DNA from: Azadirachta indica
Lineage: Eukaryota; Streptophyta; Magnoliopsida; Sapindales; Meliaceae
NCBI GenBank assembly: GCA_022749755.1
Contig: CM040443.1
Span: 6,983,191-7,047,190 of the forward strand
DNA length: 64,000 nucleotides
Direction of reading: 5' to 3'
Of the stretch, positions 48,462-60,604 are shown piece after piece (position 1 is the stretch's first letter; each line of letters starts with the position of its first letter). Under the pieces are notes generated by a model, which saw only the letters and a program-made list of their open reading frames with translations, had not been told where the DNA came from and did not search any database. The position numbers were made by a program, and so were the translations under genes.

Positions 48462-48789
48462 ATTAAATTCCTTGTGTTTTAGTTTTAGATGTTGATGAAA
48501 ATCTGATATTTTGAGCATTTATCCTGGCGGAGTTTTCTTCAATAATTCACTTTTTGGGGGAGCAAGCACTCCCTGAACCTATATTTTTACTTGTGGACGG
48601 AAATTTTGTTTCTCATAAATCTGATTTATAAGAGTTGTGGTGATTACCACTGCTGACTCTTTGGAGTTTCAATTGCATGATTTGACGGATATTTTTTTTC
48701 CATGTGCCAGTAATTTTGTTTCACTGATTAGTTAAAAGTCAAGTTGCTTTATAATTCTTCTCTTTGTTTGCATGATGCTATAAAACTTG

Positions 48790-49504
48790 TTACTTTGCAA
48801 CTTCCTGTCAATATGCTGTGTTTGGGTTGGATTCCATATCCGATAATAACATTTGAATGCCTACCACCGTAAAATTGAAATATGTAATTTTATACTAAAA
48901 AGAATTTTAGTTATTTTATACTCAAATAATGATAGATAAAAAAGGAATATCTTGAGCTTGGCGAAGAGAAGATGCTATACGAACTTTTGTCGTTCGCTGA
49001 TGTTTTTAAAAATTTTCACGAGGGGAAAATCAAACAGTACCTTAAATGAGGATTCCGTAGTCGTATGAGAAGTAAAGCACCAAACCCATCAATCATCATG
49101 GCAGAATCGAAGTGTTTGTGATGATTATATGTTCCGGCCCTAACAAAAGAATAGCATAGTATTTTATTCCTTACGCAGAAGAGCAAAATTTGCGAACGTT
49201 AAATTTTACTTCCATTGAAAGACTGCGTTGCATGCGCCTTAAAACTAACTAGGCTGAGCTTGAAGGTTCTGGTGGTCGAACGCTAGCGCTTGGTTGCTAA
49301 TCATCCAACGAGTCTCTAAATATTCAAAACTTCACAAATACAAATCTACCTTTTTTATCTATCATTATTTGAGTATAAAATAACTAAAATTCTTTTTAGT
49401 ATAAAATTACATATTTCAATTTTACGGTGGTAGGCATTCAAATGTTAATATCGGATATGGAATCCAACCCAAACACAGCATATTGACAGGAAGTTGCAAA
49501 GTAA
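48790..49504. repeat. 156-bp near-perfect inverted repeat with 403-bp spacer
   Basis: The left arm 48790-48945 starts TTACTTTGCAACTTCCTGTC, and the right arm 49349-49504 is its reverse complement. I find one mismatch in 156 positions (GATAATAAC against GATATTAAC). The spacer 48946-49348 has no open frame of note. No target duplication flanks the arms. The transcript would fold into a long, almost perfect hairpin. It may be a young foldback element or a recent inverted duplication. Confidence 0.9.
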
Positions 49505-52500
49505 AATGTCACTGTCCATTCTCCAACGAAAATTTGTTAGGAGTCATCATGATAGCATGATAAAACTAACCATAAAATTTGATCTGCTTTAGCTTTTTAC
49601 TGTATTTTGGAGCTGAATGGATTCCAAATTGCACTTCCAATCCATGTGCTTTTCAATTTGGCTTTGAGTCCTTTGATTCACAATGTCTCTTTTATTTTTG
49701 TGATTGGATATCTGGAAAATTAAAAATTAAACAAAAAAAAGAAGAAGCAATGATAGGAATTATGTGCGTTTTGGTGGGTATGGCCCATATGAAAAATGCT
49801 GGAATTCAACTCCCAATTTTATTCTCAATTATATTATATTATAAACTAATCTTTGCTTTAATATTGAAGTTGACTGAGATGAGATCCATCCCCAAAGAGT
49901 CATCTGTTTCTTGTTTTTTCAGATGCCCTGTCTCATTCTTTTCCTTATTTTTTTGACTGACTTTTGTTGGTCCATATGTATTTCTTCTTCTCTCCCAATT
50001 TTTCAAACAACAGAAACTCTGTCTTTGTATATACAATTCCCATGTGTATATCTGAATGAAAGTAACTTGTTTGAAGAGAGATCAATTCCTTGCTTGCAAA
50101 CAAGGCTTCCTTGGTCCCAAAATCTTGTAACAATTGTGTTTTATGCCCAAAATTAAAGAACTTCTCTTTATTCACTGAATTGGATACACAAGAGATTTGC
50201 TTTTTCTTGTTAATCATTATTTGTGGGTATATATATATATATATATTTTTTTTTTGATTATTCATTTTAGTGGACCCAAATGCTCAATTGACCCAAAATT
50301 TTCTACTTACTTTACAGAGAAATAACCTAAACCCAAGCTAATCGGGTTTCTCGTGGGATGCCAAGTTTGTTGCTTGCACCCAGCCATTTTTGGTTTTCGG
50401 TTTTCATATTCTGAAAATGGACCTTGGATTCTCAGGTGGGTATTTTTAAATTATAGTTAATTGGGGAGTTATCTTCAGCTCACCTTACGCGTTGAAAGGT
50501 GAAAATGACAACTTCCCAAATGCCAAGCAAGTCCCGTGACCTAATCGTCCATCACATTCACCGCTACTTCAAATTATTAATCCTTATTTTTAACATTTCT
50601 GTTGGTTTGGTCATCCATTTTCAACTGTTTGCATTTACTCCTTTAACAACTTCTCTCTTTTTTTCAGATCACCAACACATTTCAATTCATAACTCTACCC
50701 ATGAATTTAAATAATTTATTTTTATTTTTAGTTAAAAGAATTAAAACTCAAGTAAATACAAATTTAAATTTCAAATTCAACAATTTTTACTCCCTTTATA
50801 TTATATTCAAAGAAAAAAAATTCAACATTTAAGTCGAATTAACCAATGCCCACATGCAATATTTGTCTTTTTGTCATATTTTTTTTTTTTATAAAAAAAA
50901 GAAAGAAGAAGAAGAAGGAGGCTGGAAAACTCCATTTATAGTATCAACAAAGACATATCATCAACAAAATTTCCAAGTTGGTGTTCCCAAATGTGAACAA
51001 TATGAATTTGGGTGGCCTTTTCTAGCTAATTGTTTGTTGCAATTTCTCTTGGTGCTTTATATCTTTTTTGTCCGTATACAAATTTTTAGGTGAGACATAC
51101 AGCTAATTTCTACTAATAATTCCAATTTCTTCTTTTCCTTTCTTGGTAGATAACAATTTACTCCTCAAAGCTCTTGATTTGTTTTAACTTTTGGGAAACA
51201 TCATTTCTCCAATCAAGGGTAAATCCATATTCTTTAATTATGCCTTCTCTTCTCTTTCTCTGTTAAGTATTGTTATTCATGATATATTTATCATCTATCA
51301 GATTTTTTAATTTCATTTCAACTTCCTTTCAATTCAGTTTTTAATTCGCACAGATGGTATCCATAATTTCCCAACTAATTTTATTTAACATTAACGAATA
51401 AATATAATTAATTTTTTTTTTTTAAAAGTGATAGATACTATTATTGCAAATTTCTATTTATAATCTCTCCACAACCCCACCAAAAAAAAAGGTGTCATTG
51501 GATTACTATTTAATCATATGATATAGCGTATATATTGTTATATGTATGTATTTTATATTTAGGGAAAAAAAATATATTAGATTGATATATTCATACTTAT
51601 TACAGACGCTTTTATTTTAAAATTAAATAATTATAACTTGATTAACTATCTAATATAATTATTTTGTGTAAATTTTTATCTATACATATTAAATATAATA
51701 ATATTATAATATTGTAGCAAATATTTCACAATATTAGTTTGTATTTAATTTGATAAAAAAATATACAACAATTATATAAAATAATATGGATCGATTTTGT
51801 TTAAAATTTTCTAGTAAAACTATTTTTTCTCTTTTTCTTTAAATTAACCTTACCTTGTTTGGTTTTTCAGTTTAAAGCTGCTGTGGCTGGGGGACAAAAC
51901 TGTTCTATTTATTTATTTTTAAGTGAACAATTCGTAGAGATAAGAAAAATAAGAGCTGTACGGTAAAGATTAGCGCAGACATATATACAAATACATCTTT
52001 GGTCAATGCGGCTAGCAGAGATTTCACCAGCTGTGGAAATGGCTTTATCTTTCTCTGTCAATTTCATACTACTATTTCCTCCATTTTCCCTTTTCCTCTC
52101 CCAAAATTAGTTATATAGGTATTTTATTTATTAACAATAACAACAACAACAACAACAATAATAATAATAATAATAATAATGATGTAATGTGACTGATTTC
52201 TAATCCTTTTCTTTTCCTCTCGTTCTATCTTGTCAAACATTATAACTCTCTCAAACAACCCTAATATTCTATTATCAAAAACCTAAAAATAAATAAATTT
52301 TATATTTATAGTAACATTAAATGCGTTTAATAACATATCATTTTGTATATAATTGTGTTTAATAATAATAATAATAATTAATAATAGTGAAATAACGTAA
52401 GGTGGCGGAGAAATGAAAAAACCGCGGCATGAAAAGCGCCACGAAGAAGAGACAGAAGAGATAGACAGAAAGAAAGAGAGAAAATATATGTGGATTAGTG

Positions 52501-53947
52501 AGAGAGAAAGAACGAAAGAGAAGTGAAAAAAAAAAAAACCAAAAAACAAAACAAATACAATAACACTCGCCTCGACTCAACTTCTCTTTTACTTTCACCT
52601 CGATGCCCTCTCTCTTCTCTTCCCTTCGCATTCTCTTTCTCTTTGTTCTCAACTCAACACGACGCAACGCAACGCAACCTCAGCTCTTCTTCATTTGTCT
52701 TCTTCTCATCTTCCACATCTCTTTGCTGTCGGTTTCCTCTTTCTTTCCATTTTTTCTTTTAATTTGTAAGAGCATTAGCATTGTAATCGGAATCTGCGTT
52801 TGAAACGGCGACGTAATTGCTCCTTTTTGTCTGCCTGATTGGAAAAAAATTTCCTTTTTCTTTTTGTTTTGTTAATTTCTTCTTCTTCTTCTCTTTTTAT
52901 GGTATAATAAATAAAGTTCGTTTTTTAATCGTATAACCAAGCTCATTACACGAATGTAGTCGGAATTTCTTAACAAACGGTGTCCTAATGGCTAGTTTTA
53001 TCTGTCTCATGGAGAAATCTCTTTGTTTTTGTTGTTTTTTTTCAAATTTCTTGAGAAGAAAAAACTTCGTTTTGTGTAATCGTGCGAGCAGCAGATGATA
53101 TGATTATAAACGGCGTCGTAACTGCTTATTTTATCGGTTCCTGTTCTTGTTTAGTGAAGCTCTATATTTAGCTCATTTTGATCTTTGTTTGTCTTTCTCT
53201 TTGCTGCTTTGAAATAGTTAAAATCATTTTCCTTCTTGTTTGTTTAAATCATTTGTGGATTTTGATGAATTTAATTTTTATTTATTCACAAAATAGCACA
53301 ATAATCGATAATTTTGTTTTCTCTATGTATTTCTTCTTTTTTATAATTTTTTTCAAAATTTTTGAGTAATTTATTGACTGATTGGAGTGATAAACTGTGA
53401 TTTGTACCAACGCTGATGAGTGATTGCAATTAGTGCTTAAAGGAGCTGTGAATAATATATTTGCAAAAACTTGCCTTGTTTTCTTCTCTGTTTGGTTAAC
53501 AGGAAAACTGAGGAAAAGCAAAATCATGAATTTCCTGTTTTATATGTTGCTCTGGTTTGGCCAAAAGAAGAAATTTATGAAATAGAAAAAAAAAATGGCT
53601 TTTTTTTTCATTTCGAGCCTTATTTTCTTCATTTTTTTTCTTGTACATTGAGATAAAGAATCAGAAATTCATGATCTTTTATTTATTTAGTTTTCTAGTG
53701 TCCTGCAATTTCTTGCTTTCCAAACAGTGCATCTGGCTGTTATGAATGTGGTATGATTTAAAACCTGTGTATAGCACGCTTTTTGACATTGAATGAACTC
53801 AAATTCGAGAGGAAAATATAAAAGACGTTGTTTTGTACGAAAATTTGTTTCTATATTTCCAATTCTTTTGGTTGGCAGTTGTAGTAATTTTTCTGCTTGT
53901 TTTGGCAGCTTGCTTTGTGAGGGAGGGATTAGAATAGTTGGTTCAAA
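49505..53947. other. Intergenic plus BIG BROTHER promoter and leader
   Basis: No coding gene is supported up to about 52500. A (TA)n/T tract lies at about 50229-50257, and (AAC)n(AAT)n at about 52137-52180. Pyrimidine-rich sequence at about 52560-52760 with CAACG repeats looks like a transcript leader. A T-rich leader intron probably ends at TTTTGGCAG (about 53908), 40 bases before the BIG BROTHER ATG. Confidence 0.45.
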
Positions 53948-56285
53948 ATGAATGGGAATAGACAGATGGAGGTGCACTACATAGACACTGGATTTCCTTA
54001 CACTGTTACCGAAAGTTTCATGGATTTCTTTGAAGGTCTGACGCATGGACCTGTGAGTTATCCGCAGACAGGACCAATTCATGATCAGGTACATTCTCAT
54101 TTTGTACTTAAGAAATAAAAAGTTCTTATCTTCAAAAATTTCCCATTAGGTTGTTCATGCTTTAGGCATTGACTTTGATGTGAGGCTGGCCGATCCATGC
54201 CGGTGATGAATGGCAGACATGGGCTGTTGCATTGATGCATTTATGACTCTTACGTCTTTCTTGAAAACTGAAATGTAAATTCAATTATTTTTAAGCTGTT
54301 GCTCGTGAAAGCTTAAAAGATCCAAAATCATTTTGCTTTCTAATGAACTCCGGTGTTTAATTGTTTTCAGAGGATTTATAGTTTGTATCATGTAATCGTT
54401 GCCAGGGAATTCTTTGTATATGCATTTAATCATGTGGTCTAGTACTTTCACATGAAGTTATATGTTCATTTTGCCAGGAAAGTGTTTACTGGTCAATGAA
54501 TATGAATCCATACAAGTTTGGATTTTCTGGTCCGGAGAGTGCTTATTATTATGGACTGTATGAGGTAAATGATCATTTGCCAAGAATGGAAGCGACCAGG
54601 AGAAATTGGGAATATGCTTCAACAATGAACAATGAAGAGCCTACAACCACAGACACACAACCTGAAGCAGAAGCAGTCATGGGTGTGCATTCCATACCTG
54701 AAGAATGTTAGTTGAAATTTTGATTTAGCATTCTTCAAGTTTTAGGGTATCCTTGACATGCTGAAAGCAGTGTTTTGCTGTTCTTTTGATTTCTGGGAGG
54801 AATTTGTTTATCTTATTCAACTAGTGAACTTCTATCCTCGTAGAGATCTTATCCCTTAAATTGCTTTTGCAGGTAGTCCAAACCATCAGAGTAGCAACAG
54901 TTCTCAGGTATGAAGCTTGCCTGCTGATGCACCCCATTGGTGTTATATGTTGTCATAGATATCAGTTTCGGGACAGAAACAGTGAGGACTGCAAATGCAT
55001 CTAATCCAAAAGATTAATTATAATTTTATTGATGTTATATTATCACAGGTTGTTTGGCAAGACAACATTGATCCAGATAACATGACGTATGAGGTTTGCT
55101 TTTCGCCTATCTTATATTCTTGCTTGTGTATAGCATATTTTAACTTTTTAACGATCTGGGCATTTATCTTGTTTCATAAAGCTTCATTGAATTATTTTCT
55201 ATGCGCCGTATCCTAGGCACATTAATTGATGACTATTGGTGCTAATTTGTTGTTTTATGCTACATATCACGGATGGTATTTCCTTTAGTGATAAGTATAA
55301 CAACTTTCCAGTAAAGAAATAGAGTTGACATCTGCTGTTGTTTAGAACCTTTGTTCAGTTCAAAGTTGAGAAAGATTGATTATCATTAGAAGTTAGAATC
55401 AAACAATCAATCTTAAGGGACCAATGAAATGTTCAACCAAAGGAGATGGAGTGTTTCTTGTCTAAAGCTGGGTTGCAGCTTGCACATGATCTTACTGGCA
55501 TTTTATATTGTTTCCATATGCAGGAATTACTTGACTTAGGTGAGACAGTTGGAACTCAAAGTCGAGGTCTTTCTCAGGAACTTATTAATTTGCTTCCAAC
55601 CTCAAAATACAAGTTTGGAAACCTGTTTTCTAGAAGAAAAGCTGGAGAAAGGTAAACATCATTGACTTATGAAAACGTTATTGACTAATTCCAACTTCAG
55701 TTATAGCTGACATCTGGTCAATTTGATTCATCTTTCATTTGCTTTACTTTTCTTTGTGCTCAAGCTTATGCAACAGTTATATCTTTAATTTTCTCTCAGT
55801 ACGTAAACTCGAACTTTGTTTGCAGTGAAATGTGAATTGTGTGAGCAATTTTCTGCATTTTACGTCTACCTGAAGATTTTAGATGCAATTTAAACATGCT
55901 CGCTACAAATTCCTACTAGTTTCAGTTGCTTTTGTCTAATTTTCCAGATTAGCTCTTTGACCCTCCATTTCCTTAGATTGATTCGAGATTAAATATGGCA
56001 ACAGCTTATTTCCCATGATAAGATTGCTGCCTGTTTTGAAACAGGTGTGTCATTTGCCAAATGAGATACAAAAGAGGAGAGCGGCAAATAAAATTGCCAT
56101 GCAAACATGTTTATCACTCAGAATGCATCGCCAAATGGCTTGGCATTAACAAGGTTTGTCAAAATCCTTCATTCACGGTACAATTTCATTTCTGGATGCT
56201 TCCCTTGACTGATCTTAACACATTTCGTGCCCAGACATGTCCAATCTGCAACAACGAGGTATTTGGCGAGGAATCAAGGCACTAA
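53948..56285 (+). CDS. BB: RING-H2 E3 ubiquitin ligase BIG BROTHER
   Basis: An E3 ubiquitin ligase that limits organ size by restricting the time of cell proliferation. Exons: 53948-54088, 54478-54706, 54873-54907, 55049-55093, 55524-55651, 56045-56153, 56235-56285, giving 245 residues, close to the Arabidopsis protein. The N terminus MNGNRQMEVHYIDTGFPYTV and the phrases KFGFSGPESAYYYG, WQDNIDPDNMTYEELLDLGE and SRGLSQELINLLPTSKYKFG match BB. The RING-H2 domain is C-terminal: CVIC, then LPCKHVYHSECI, then WLGINK, then CPIC. All eight ligands are present and the protein ends EVFGEESRH. The last intron (56154-56234) is exactly 81 bases and has no stop in frame. Confidence 0.95.
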
Positions 56286-57558
56286 AACATCAAAACTGAA
56301 AGCAGAAACTCAGGGTTCACTTAGCTCCAAATGTTCCTCTCTCTTTTTCACTTTTTTCTTTTCTTTTATTTATTACTATTTTTTTTTACTGTTGTACACA
56401 TAGGCCCAGAGCTAAGGACTATGATCATATCCTTGTCATATACGTTTTGCTTAGTAGAAAAAACTGCGTCTCCTTCACTTCTACAGTAAGAGAATGTGAA
56501 TTTCATATTGAATTTTGTGTTTCAGTTATAGCTTAGACCGTAGCTATCTCCAAGCAATCTACTTTCAGAACGTCTCAAAGACAATCCATCTAAACTGAAA
56601 TCTTTCTCTATACTATACTATGCTATAATATGCTTATCACGCAACAGAGCAAACTCGTAATAAAATTCGGGAAAATGAAATGTGTGCAAAGTGATTGCAA
56701 TCTTTTTATTATTAGATTTAAAAATTATTACAAATATGTAGAAAAAAGTGATATTATGCAATTAAATAATAATACGATAAATTAAGAGAGTAGCAATTGT
56801 GCTTTCTCAGAAAAAATTGAAAACCGAAAAAGATAGTTGTTTTGTTATGTTTATCAAAAATTGTTCAGTTTTTTATATCGAGAAAATTGAATTTTTTTTT
56901 ATTTAAAAACAAAAACCAAAATTAATTATGATAATTAATTTTCTTTTACTTTGATTCGGTTTTGTTGCAAATCCAATGGGCCCAGTTCTACTAAAATTTC
57001 TTGGTCCTTACAAGAAAAAGTATTCTTTCAGAGTGTTTCTGTGGGCCATGATGAAAACCATGGGCCTTATTAGGTTTTCTTCAATGTATTGTTCAACTAA
57101 AACTCGGACACGTGGCCAACGATTCTTGACTTTTATTTTCTTCATTATGCTGGTAATGACAACAGTTTATAATTGGAAACCATAATTAATAACGCTTTTC
57201 TTCATCTATCTATCAGATCTAAGGAAATCACACATCGTACAAATTAATACCCCCATCAAAATAATAATAATATACTAGTGTATTATCAAAATAATAATAA
57301 TAATAATAATAATTAATCAATTAATAAAAAATTACCAAATCCTCCAACGGTCAGAAACTTCACAAGCCCCACGTAACGTTCACTCTTCTTCTCTCTGCCT
57401 ACTAACCGTTAAATTTCGGAGCTTACCTCCACGTCACGTTTCACTGTTTTCTCTCTTCTCTGACTCTCTAAAGATCCAATCTTTCTCTTACACTTCACAG
57501 CTTTGCTTCATTTCATTTCTGGGTTTTCGTTCTTTTCTCTGAATTCCTTCTCTGTGCG
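56286..57558. other. Spacer between BIG BROTHER and the next gene
   Basis: The BB 3' UTR runs to perhaps 56560, then AT-rich sequence. An (AAT)n tract lies at about 57258-57313. The promoter and pyrimidine-rich leader (about 57380-57558) of the next gene follow. No other gene is seen. Confidence 0.45.
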
Positions 57559-59535
57559 ATGGAACCGGCGAAAATCGATTGGAAAAGAATAGAGTCAGTC
57601 TTCGTAGAAGACAGTTTGTACGAAAACATTAGTGCACCAAAATGGGTTGATTTCTTGGCCGCTGAAGATGAAGCTTCAGTTGACGCTGAAGCCTGGTTTT
57701 GCAGACCTGGTAATTTTTATTTTCTTTTTTATTTTTGCTCTTAATATGTTTACACATATCTTGACAGTTTCATTGGATTAATGTGTTCATGCTCGTTGTT
57801 ACAGATTGTAAACATCCTAAAACAGCCGAGGATTTCCTTAAAACACCACCTACTTCTAAGGTTTTTCTAATCTTAATTTCCATACATTTTTGTTTTATTT
57901 CTTTAATTTCAGTGAAATCTTGCTGTTTTGTTATTTGGGTAGTCGAGTTTTTCTCATTTTATCTGCTTTTGTTAGTTTCTAAGACCAATCGAAAGGCTTC
58001 CTTTTGGAGATAGGAAACAGAGGTACCCAATACGAATCTTTTAGGTTGTTTTATTTGATCCATCCAAGTGAATTCAAGATTGAATAAATTAGCTAAATTT
58101 TACTCTATTTGCATTTTTATTTTCAGAGATGCAAGATTGAAGAGAAGTGGACAAAGTCAATCTTCATTTTCATCGAACGAGAAACCACAATTGAATGAAG
58201 ATACTGAAAATCAGGACCCAAATTTAGCAACACCTCGGCATCAAATTAAGACCATGAAAGCTGCTATTAAATCAAGCGGTGAAAAGATTAAACTGTTCAA
58301 TGACATTAAACAGAATGATGACGTGCTGCCAAGATTAAAAAGCACACTCTCCGCAAGGAATTTGTTCGCAGGTAAGGATGTACTTCACCACATAACAGAC
58401 TTCTGCAATGAGTTGAAGAAATTGGCTACTAGAGCAAGGGAAAGAGAGGATGTGGAGAAGTTGAATGAGAAAAACACTCAATTGGGTGAGAAGAAAGAGG
58501 TGGGGAATGAGAAACCTTCTGAAGTTCTAGGTCAGTTGGAAGTAAGTGACAAAGAGAGAAAAACATTGCTTGAGATGGAAAAAGAGAATTCTGAAGGTAT
58601 AGAAAAGGAAAGTGCCAAGGAAAAGCCAAGAAGGAAGAAGTAAGTTTCAATTTCATCCTTAGTTTAATTTTTATGTTATATAAACAATAATTGTGAGGGT
58701 TTCAATTTCATTGAGAATAAAAAATTGCTAACTACATTGTGCAAATGATATGACACCAGACAATGTTTGTAATGATATAGTTAATCACATTGTTTAGTTG
58801 CTCAAAGATTGTGAACTGACAATACATTTCTTTTCAAAGAGTTTTCTTGTGCGAACTTAACCAGTAAGTATGCTTGATTTTGGTTTGCATATGCCTATTT
58901 CAAGGGGCTAAAGTTGTGTATTGTGCAGAAAATTTGATGAGGCAGAGAACATTCCAGTTCCTCTGAATTTGGAGAATGTAAAGAACAGAGGAACAGACCG
59001 CGTGTTGCAAATCCGAACTAATCCTCCCTCTCCTCAATGCTTTTCTGCCAATCGTACAGCCACCAAAATCACCCCATCCAAGAGTTCCACGTATAGGTCT
59101 ATGGTATGTAACTGGCTAAATTTGCTTCATTTTGTTTCCACATGGGCGGCCTAGAAGGTATTCAATTCAAATACCAGAACATTTCACTTCTGATAGCAAA
59201 ATTTGATGCTGATGCACCAAATATGCAATGGCTTATGATGCAAGGATTTAAAACAAATTCACTGTTTAACTTTGCAATTATTGAATTCAAGCCATAAGTT
59301 ATTGCGATGATAACCAAAGAGTACGGCATACTTGTGTTTTTCGAGTGTTTGCTTGATGTTATACTGAAGTTGATTATGGGTTCAACAGGAGAGAAAAATC
59401 CTTCAAGAACTGGAGCAGAACAAGGAAGTGACGAAAGGAGCAGAGAAAGGAACAAGTGTGTCAATTGTTGAAGGAAGAGAAGCAAGAGCCCTGGATGTAT
59501 TTTGGTTCCTGAAGCCTTGCACACTATCCGGCTAA
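57559..59535 (+). CDS. Plant protein of unknown function, charged
   Basis: Exons: 57559-57709, 57805-57860, 57976-58022, 58127-58639, 58929-59103, 59389-59535 (TAA). All borders are GT-AG and the total, 1089 bases, is in frame (362 residues). The N terminus MEPAKIDWKRIESVFVEDSL and the following APKWVDFLA, EAWFCRPDCKHPKTAEDFLK and LRPIERLPFGDRKQR read like a conserved module with two Cys and a His. The centre and rear are rich in Lys and Glu (about residues 150-260, likely coiled coil), then basic. The C terminus has VFWFLKPCTLSG. I recognise it only as a plant-specific type; no function can be given. The 47-base third exon is inferred from frame and splice signals. Confidence 0.8.
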
Positions 59536-60397
59536 TTCTTTAACCTCGAGAATTCTCTAGAATTTTTCCCTTCTTATTCTATACTGATTCATTTGTTATT
59601 GATACAAAAACTGTGATTAAGTATTCAATAACTGTACTAAACTGAAATCCATTTTCAGCAAATAAAATATGGAAAAGTTTGTACGTTCTCCATTTTTTGG
59701 ACTAAAGCAAACCATGATAATGAAAGAAAGTAGTAATTTTCTAATTTTACCAGCCTGCCATTCATTCATAGTGTTTTCAATCTTTATGCTCATGGAAACA
59801 TTCATTTATTGAAGTTCAGCCCTTTCTGCATTTCCTACGCTTTTGCCTAATATTAGCGTACAAGACAAATTCTTTTTAGATAATTCTGATTTCTGAACCC
59901 AACTTACACAGAAAACAACAATGATAGACCGCCAAAAAAACCTAACGACACTTATCCAAATCCACCACCTAACTTTGTAAACAACCAAATCTGTTCATGC
60001 TTATCATGAGCATTTCCCAAATTTGACCTAACCGAAGTTGAAGTTTTCTTTTCCACTTTCTCTTTTAGCCTGTTGTCAATATGCAGATGGCAATTTCTAA
60101 TGGGGTATACATACAAATAGAACAATTAAACAAAAAGGAAAAAAAAAGAGAAAATAGATCATACATCTTCAAATTCTAAAACAAACCCAGAATTCTATAA
60201 TCTTCCTTCTGTACAAGGATCACCAAAACAAACCCGGTTTACAAATAAATGAGACCATTGCTCTTACATAATTGATTTTTCCCGCAAAAACAAGAAAGAC
60301 AAACTGCAAGAACTAAGAAACCAAATTATAGCCATAAGAAACAAAGAAAATTATAAATTTTGAGACAATTACCGGGATCTGATTGAAGTAATGTAAT
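59536..60397. other. Convergent 3' flanks, no gene seen
   Basis: It holds the 3' UTR of the unknown-function gene (+) and of the small gene at 60398 (-). It is A/T-rich with no open frame of interest. Confidence 0.4.
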
Positions 60398-60604
60398 CTA
60401 ATCTAAACGCAAGTTGCAAAGCATACAATCCAAGATCCTAGACCAAACGAAACGTGCTCGTGGATATAATCTAGTAGTATACACCCTTGACTCTCTCCAG
60501 AAATCTTCCATGGTTTCTACAAAAAGATTGAAGCTTCTCAGCGGAGGAATATACAGAGTCAATGGTACTGCTGAGAAAGCCACTGTGAAGAACAACTGCA
60601 GCAT
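60398..60604 (-). CDS. Small 68-residue membrane-type protein
   Basis: A single exon starting MLQLFFTVAFSAVPLTLYIP, followed by PLRSFNLFVETMEDFWRESR, TYP-like basic sequence and ending DCMLCNLRLD. One N-terminal hydrophobic helix (signal anchor or signal peptide) is followed by a basic amphipathic part and a CxxC pair. I recall similar uncharacterised small proteins of this length and N terminus in other plants, which supports a real gene. The 300 bases upstream on the minus strand are pyrimidine-rich, as in a leader. An overlapping plus-strand frame at 60414-60611 is taken as its shadow. The function is unknown. Confidence 0.6.
   Translation of the reverse strand: MLQLFFTVAFSAVPLTLYIPPLRSFNLFVETMEDFWRESRVYTTRLYPRARFVWSRILDCMLCNLRLD

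Noticed and set aside
49579..50265. Several frames of 65-125 codons downstream of the carrier gene
   Set aside because: They are low-complexity Phe/Leu- or Ile/Tyr-rich frames from T- and TA-rich DNA, overlapping on both strands.
52283..52803. Frames rich in Ser/Phe/Leu upstream of BIG BROTHER
   Set aside because: They come from pyrimidine-rich leader sequence; no family features.
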